Of a stretch of DNA of 64,000 bases, positions 60,565 to 64,000 are shown piece by piece. This stretch comes from an uncultured Acidobacteriota bacterium (GTDB lineage Bacteria > Acidobacteriota > Terriglobia > Terriglobales > Acidobacteriaceae). Below the pieces are notes generated by a model. The model ran no database searches and was not told the DNA's origin. It saw nothing but the letters and a program-made list of their open reading frames with translations. Position numbers and translations under genes: made by a program. Every line of letters starts with the position of its first letter. Position 1 is the stretch's first letter. Location: positions 372,001-436,000 of the forward strand of contig CAILAC010000013.1 of the NCBI GenBank assembly GCA_903832055.1, read 5' to 3'.

Positions 60565-61182
60565 GTGGGTTTGATTTCGGGTGTTCGTAACCGGAGGGAA
60601 TTTTTGCGTTCTGCATCGCTGGTTGCTGGCGGAGCGGTGTTTGCCGGGAATCGAAACGTAGTGGCAGCTGCAAACGGTAGTGTGAGCTCAGCCACCGATT
60701 CAAAACGGATGCGGGCGCTGGCGGACTGGACGAAGCTTACGATGCAGACGCCGAATCCGGTGCCGTATGCGGCTGAGATTTTTGACAGCAAGACCGGCGA
60801 ATCGCTGATGAGAGCGACCAACGCCGTTGGGCCGGAAAACGACCCCAGCGCCCACGGCGAAGTGAGGACGATCAGGCTGGCGTGCAAGAAGCTTGGGAGC
60901 TCATCTCTGCGCGGTTACACGCTTTACACAACCTGCGAGCCTTGCCCGATGTGCATGAGTTGCTGCCTCTGGTCGCGATTAGACCGCGTAGTCTACGGCG
61001 CGACAGTGGCCGATGCGGCGCGATTTGGCGATCAGATCCTAATCTCGTCGCGAGAGGTGGAGCAGCACTCAAGTATGCACTGCGTGGTAACGGGACCGAT
61101 AGAGCGCGCACATTGCCTTGAGCTTTTCACCAATCCGACAATGCAGGCAGTCTTTAAAAAATGGAGGACCTCGAAGGATTAA
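60565..61182 (+). CDS. Tat-exported nucleoside (cytidine/guanine-type) deaminase
   Basis: A 205-residue protein with a twin-arginine signal (NRREFLRSASLVAGGAVFAG; Arg10-Arg11) followed by a CMP/dCMP deaminase-like zinc domain. The zinc ligands are His97 with the proton-shuttle Glu99 (AHGEV) and Cys127/Cys130 (CEPCPMC). Most relatives (TadA, guanine deaminase, cytosine deaminase) are cytoplasmic, so an exported, prefolded form is unusual. The start is GTG at 60565, eight bases after GAGGAG. It lies 33 bases after tesA and may be cotranscribed. Substrate unknown. Confidence 0.85.
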   Translation: MGLISGVRNRREFLRSASLVAGGAVFAGNRNVVAAANGSVSSATDSKRMRALADWTKLTMQTPNPVPYAAEIFDSKTGESLMRATNAVGPENDPSAHGEVRTIRLACKKLGSSSLRGYTLYTTCEPCPMCMSCCLWSRLDRVVYGATVADAARFGDQILISSREVEQHSSMHCVVTGPIERAHCLELFTNPTMQAVFKKWRTSKD

Positions 61183-61305
61183 GGAGCTGCTTCACGAGAC
61201 TCGCCGTCGCCACGGCCAAGTCAGCTTAAAGGGTTTACTTGGCGCAAGTCAACTTTTCACTGTGATAGTCTTCTGGCTGCAAATTGTCATGCGGAAGGGA
61301 TGTCC

Positions 61306-63519
61306 ATGAGACGGAATCACTGGTTGAAGGCAGCTTTGGGACTGGTCATTGTCGTTGCAGGTGTGCCTGCAATCTGGGCCCAGACGAACTACCCTTTTCG
61401 CGATGCAAAATTGCCCGCTGAACAACGCATTACTGATTTGTTGGGCCGGCTGACGCTTGATGAAAAGGTCCTGCTCATGGCGGACCACCCGAAGATTCCC
61501 CGGCTTGGGCTGGAGTTTTCCGGCCAGGTCGAGGGTCTGCACGGGCTAGCGCTGGGCGGCCCTGGCCACTGGGAGGGAAAAGGCCTACAGGCTCTGCCGA
61601 CAACCACATTTCCCCAGGAGCGCGGGCTCGGCAATACCTGGGACCCGGCGCTCATGGAGAAAATTGGCGCACTGGAGGGTTACGAAGCGCGCTACGACTA
61701 CCAAAGCCTGAAATATGACCGGGGAGGGGTGATTGTGCGCGCTCCCAACGTGGATTTGGCGCGCAATCCTCTATGGGGCCGCAGCGAAGAGTCGATGGGC
61801 GAGGATCCTTATCTCGTTGGCACTATGACGGTTGCCTTCCAGCATGGGCTGCAGGGGCCAGACCCGGACCACTGGCTGGCAGCCTCGCTGATGAAGCATT
61901 TCCTGGCCAATGAGAATGAGAACAAGCGCGAGTCATCCTCCTCGGATTTTGGCGAGAGGCTCTTTCGCGAGTACTACTCAGTTCCCTTTCGTATGGGGTT
62001 TCAGGAGGGTGGTTCGCGGGGCGTGATGGCTGCGTACAACTCCTGGAACGGGACGCCAATGATGATTCACCCTGTATTAAAAGACGTCATGATCAAAGAG
62101 TGGGGGAACGATGGCATTATCTGCACGGACGGAGGAGCGCTGGGACTGCTGATTTCAGCGCACAAGAGCTTCCCTGACAAGGAGCACGGAGCTGCAGCGG
62201 CAATCAAGGCAGGCATCAATCATTTCCTGGACACATACCAGGACGATTTGCGCCAGGCTCTGAAAGACGGACTGGTGACAGAGGCAGACATGGATGCCTC
62301 GCTGCGCGGATTGCTCAGGGTCTTCCTCAAGCTGGGCGAGTTTGACGCAGTCAGCGGCACGCCGGCCGGAAATGATCCCTATGGAAAGATTGGCCGCGCC
62401 ACCGATACGCCGCCCTGGGAGCGGGAGAGCAGCAAGCAACTGGCGCGGCTGGCAACGCAGGAATCGATTGTTCTATTGAAAAACGAGGGGCATGCGCTGC
62501 CGCTGGATGCAGCAAAGATCAAGACAATTGCGGTAATTGGCCCCTGGGCAGACGAGGTGCTGCTGGACTGGTACTCAGGGACGCCACCACACGCAGTGAC
62601 GGCACTTCAAGGGATTCGTGAGGCGGCGGGCAGCCGGGTCAAAGTCGTCTTTGACAAAGCAGATAACATGGCATCGGCAGCGGCCATCGCGGCAAAGTCC
62701 GATATAGCAATCGTTGTCGTTGGGAATCATCCCTACTGCAATGCGACCCGGTGGGCGCAATGCGACCTTCCCAGCGATGGTCGTGAAGCAGTGGACCGCA
62801 AGACTCTCGTGCTGGAACAGGAAGACCTGGTCAAGGCTGTTTACACGGCGAATCCGCACACGGTCGAGGTTCTGATTTCAAGTTTTCCGTATGCCATCAC
62901 ATGGAGCCAGCAGCATGTCCCTGCGATTGTGCACTTGACCCACAACAGTCAGGAGCTTGGGCACGGATTGGCAGATGTGCTTTTCGGCAAGGTGTCTCCG
63001 GCAGGGCGGTTGGTGCAGACCTGGCCGACGGGCAATTCGCAGCTGCTGCCGATGATGGACTATGACCTGACACACGGCCAGACATATCTGTACAACCGGC
63101 AGAAGCCTCTCTACCCCTTTGGATTTGGATTGAGTTACGCGCAGTTTACCTACAACAAGCTCAAATCCAGCGCAAACACGATGGCAGCTGATGGGCAGGT
63201 GGAGGTCACGGTTTCGGTGAAGAATACCGGCAAGGTGGCGAGCGACGAAGTGGTGCAGCTGTATGTGCAGCATCTTGGGTCATCGGTAACGCGGCCGCTT
63301 TTGGAACTGAAGGGATTCAAGCGGGTCCACGTCGAACCGGGCTGGGTGGAAGACACAAAATTTGTCATCAGGGCGCGCGATCTGGCGTACTGGGACGCAG
63401 CGCGTCATGCATGGCGTGTTGAAAAAGACACAGTGCGCTTGCTGGCTGGTGGGTCTTCGGACGCCTTGCCGGTTTCAGCGGAAGTGATCGTGAGGGGTCC
63501 GGCAGAGTTCAAACCGTAG
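61306..63519 (+). CDS. Secreted GH3 beta-glycosidase
   Basis: A 737-residue exported enzyme (signal peptide HWLKAALGLVIVVAGVPAIWA). It has the GH3 N-terminal barrel with KHFLANENENKR and the nucleophile Asp275 in IICTDGGAL, a C-terminal alpha/beta sandwich (VLLKNEGHALPLD), and a fibronectin III-like tail (VSVKNTGKVASDEVVQLYV). The family includes beta-glucosidases and beta-xylosidases, so it probably trims plant oligosaccharides. GGAAGGG at 61293-61299 fits the ATG at 61306; an ATG at 61300 is too close. An inverted repeat, GCCAAGT/ACTTGGC (61215-61221/61237-61243), lies in its promoter region. Confidence 0.9.
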   Translation: MRRNHWLKAALGLVIVVAGVPAIWAQTNYPFRDAKLPAEQRITDLLGRLTLDEKVLLMADHPKIPRLGLEFSGQVEGLHGLALGGPGHWEGKGLQALPTTTFPQERGLGNTWDPALMEKIGALEGYEARYDYQSLKYDRGGVIVRAPNVDLARNPLWGRSEESMGEDPYLVGTMTVAFQHGLQGPDPDHWLAASLMKHFLANENENKRESSSSDFGERLFREYYSVPFRMGFQEGGSRGVMAAYNSWNGTPMMIHPVLKDVMIKEWGNDGIICTDGGALGLLISAHKSFPDKEHGAAAAIKAGINHFLDTYQDDLRQALKDGLVTEADMDASLRGLLRVFLKLGEFDAVSGTPAGNDPYGKIGRATDTPPWERESSKQLARLATQESIVLLKNEGHALPLDAAKIKTIAVIGPWADEVLLDWYSGTPPHAVTALQGIREAAGSRVKVVFDKADNMASAAAIAAKSDIAIVVVGNHPYCNATRWAQCDLPSDGREAVDRKTLVLEQEDLVKAVYTANPHTVEVLISSFPYAITWSQQHVPAIVHLTHNSQELGHGLADVLFGKVSPAGRLVQTWPTGNSQLLPMMDYDLTHGQTYLYNRQKPLYPFGFGLSYAQFTYNKLKSSANTMAADGQVEVTVSVKNTGKVASDEVVQLYVQHLGSSVTRPLLELKGFKRVHVEPGWVEDTKFVIRARDLAYWDAARHAWRVEKDTVRLLAGGSSDALPVSAEVIVRGPAEFKP

Positions 63520-63605
63520 GGGGAGTACGGGCTGAACTCTGCGGTTCATGCGGAAATGCATCCGCACAAATTGAATATGGAGGCTGAGGAGCCGCTGAGG
63601 AAGGA

Positions 63606-63682
63606 TGGTGCGCCCAGAGAGATTCGAACTCCCGACCTGTTGATTCGTAGTCAACCGCTCTATCCAGCTGAGCTATAGGCGC
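63606..63682 (-). tRNA. tRNA-Arg(ACG)
   Basis: A 77-base minus-strand tRNA. The acceptor GCGCCTA (from 63682) pairs with TGGGCGC, with one G-T pair, followed by A and an encoded CCA at 63606-63608. The anticodon stem GTTGA/TCAAC encloses CTACGAA, giving ACG (read as inosine at the first position). The T-arm contains GTTCGAATC. It lies in the otherwise featureless gap between the GH3 gene and the next gene. Confidence 0.97.
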
Positions 63683-63766
63683 ATATGGGTCCGTCGCCGA
63701 ACCATTGTTAGATTACCAAGAATCGTGGTTCAAGGCAAGGTTCGCCGCGGGAGACGTCAATGCCCG

Positions 63767-64000
63767 TTACACTTTGGGTCCGGCTGCGGAAGGTGGCTCG
63801 ACAGGTGTCGGTGGAGGCAGAACTGGCTGTTCCTCAATGAGTTGCAGACCGGAGCGCCGGACCAACTGAGTGACCGTGGCCGCATTGAGACGGGTGGCAT
63901 CGTACTCGACCAAGAGAGTGCTGGCGTTGCGGTCGAACGAGAGGCGGCGGATACCGTAGACTTCGCGAGCATTGGCGAGAGCGAATGTCTCCGCTTCGCT
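63767..64000 (-). CDS. C-terminal fragment of a protein, possibly HMA-like
   Basis: The last 77 codons of a minus-strand gene that begins beyond the window; the stop is TAA at 63767-63769. The visible part has a beta-alpha-beta ferredoxin-like pattern (ETFALANAREVYGIRRLSFD; NASTLLVEYDATRLNAATVT; LVRRSGLQL) resembling a heavy-metal-associated domain without its CxxC. A proline-rich tail (VLPPPTPVEPPSAAGPKV) follows. Identity is uncertain because the start is missing. Confidence 0.7.
   Translation of the reverse strand, partial: SEAETFALANAREVYGIRRLSFDRNASTLLVEYDATRLNAATVTQLVRRSGLQLIEEQPVLPPPTPVEPPSAAGPKV

Overview
The window looks like chromosomal DNA of an Acidobacteriota bacterium, most likely class Terriglobia (soil and plant-litter types). 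This rests on overall style: high GC, many secreted glycoside hydrolases, a GRP/RhaT-type sugar transporter set, eukaryote-like enzymes (myo-inositol oxygenase, PSMA-like M28 peptidase, type II glutamine synthetase) and many small dispersed palindromic repeats. The species cannot be read from the sequence alone. Layout: 0.1-16.2 kb is a carbohydrate locus built around L-rhamnose. It holds the rhamnose symporter rhaT, a divergent regulator that joins an IclR-type HTH to a sugar-binding domain, a bifunctional rhamnulose-1-phosphate aldolase/lactaldehyde dehydrogenase, rhamnulokinase, a GH106 alpha-L-rhamnosidase, a HAD phosphatase, a GRP-family transporter preceded by a translationally coupled 34-residue membrane microprotein, and a myo-inositol oxygenase. 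No rhamnose isomerase gene is in view. A low-GC insert at about 2.6-4.7 kb carries a gene split by an in-frame stop and a TumE/TumA-like toxin-antitoxin pair. From 16.3 to 28.4 kb lie mixed housekeeping and hypothetical genes: a DUF1801 protein, an ACT-domain threonine dehydratase with what looks like a classical Ile/Thr leader-peptide attenuator, a PaiB-like flavoprotein, a frameshifted VanW/glycosyltransferase gene, tRNA-Leu(GAG), secG, an MBL-fold hydrolase, a PSMA-like peptidase, a 41-bp tandem repeat, a YedK/HMCES protein, an aminotransferase and a HAD hydrolase. Around 27.2-27.8 kb the plus strand changes from C-rich to G-rich regardless of gene direction. This is the pattern expected at a replication origin or at the edge of an inversion. 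From 28.4 to 42.7 kb is a signalling and potassium block: a divergent KdpDE-like pair; an ECF sigma, membrane anti-sigma and exported TPR-CHAT protease cassette (the most system-like novelty here); then a 28-residue microprotein, kdpF, kdpA, kdpB and kdpC, with hairpin elements in both large kdp gaps; and a convergent second two-component pair whose kinase and regulator both lack key conserved residues. From 43 to 56.4 kb come a beta-barrel porin, an APC permease, a PP2C phosphatase and Ser/Thr kinase pair, glnII with a strong terminator, tRNA-Gln(CTG), and a CzcCBA-type metal efflux operon. From 56.4 to 64 kb are an FtsX/LolD-type ABC exporter pair divergent from a TesA-like esterase, a Tat-exported nucleoside deaminase, a GH3 beta-glycosidase, tRNA-Arg(ACG) and the 3' end of a further gene. 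Functions come from motif recognition by eye. No searches, alignments or folding programs were run.
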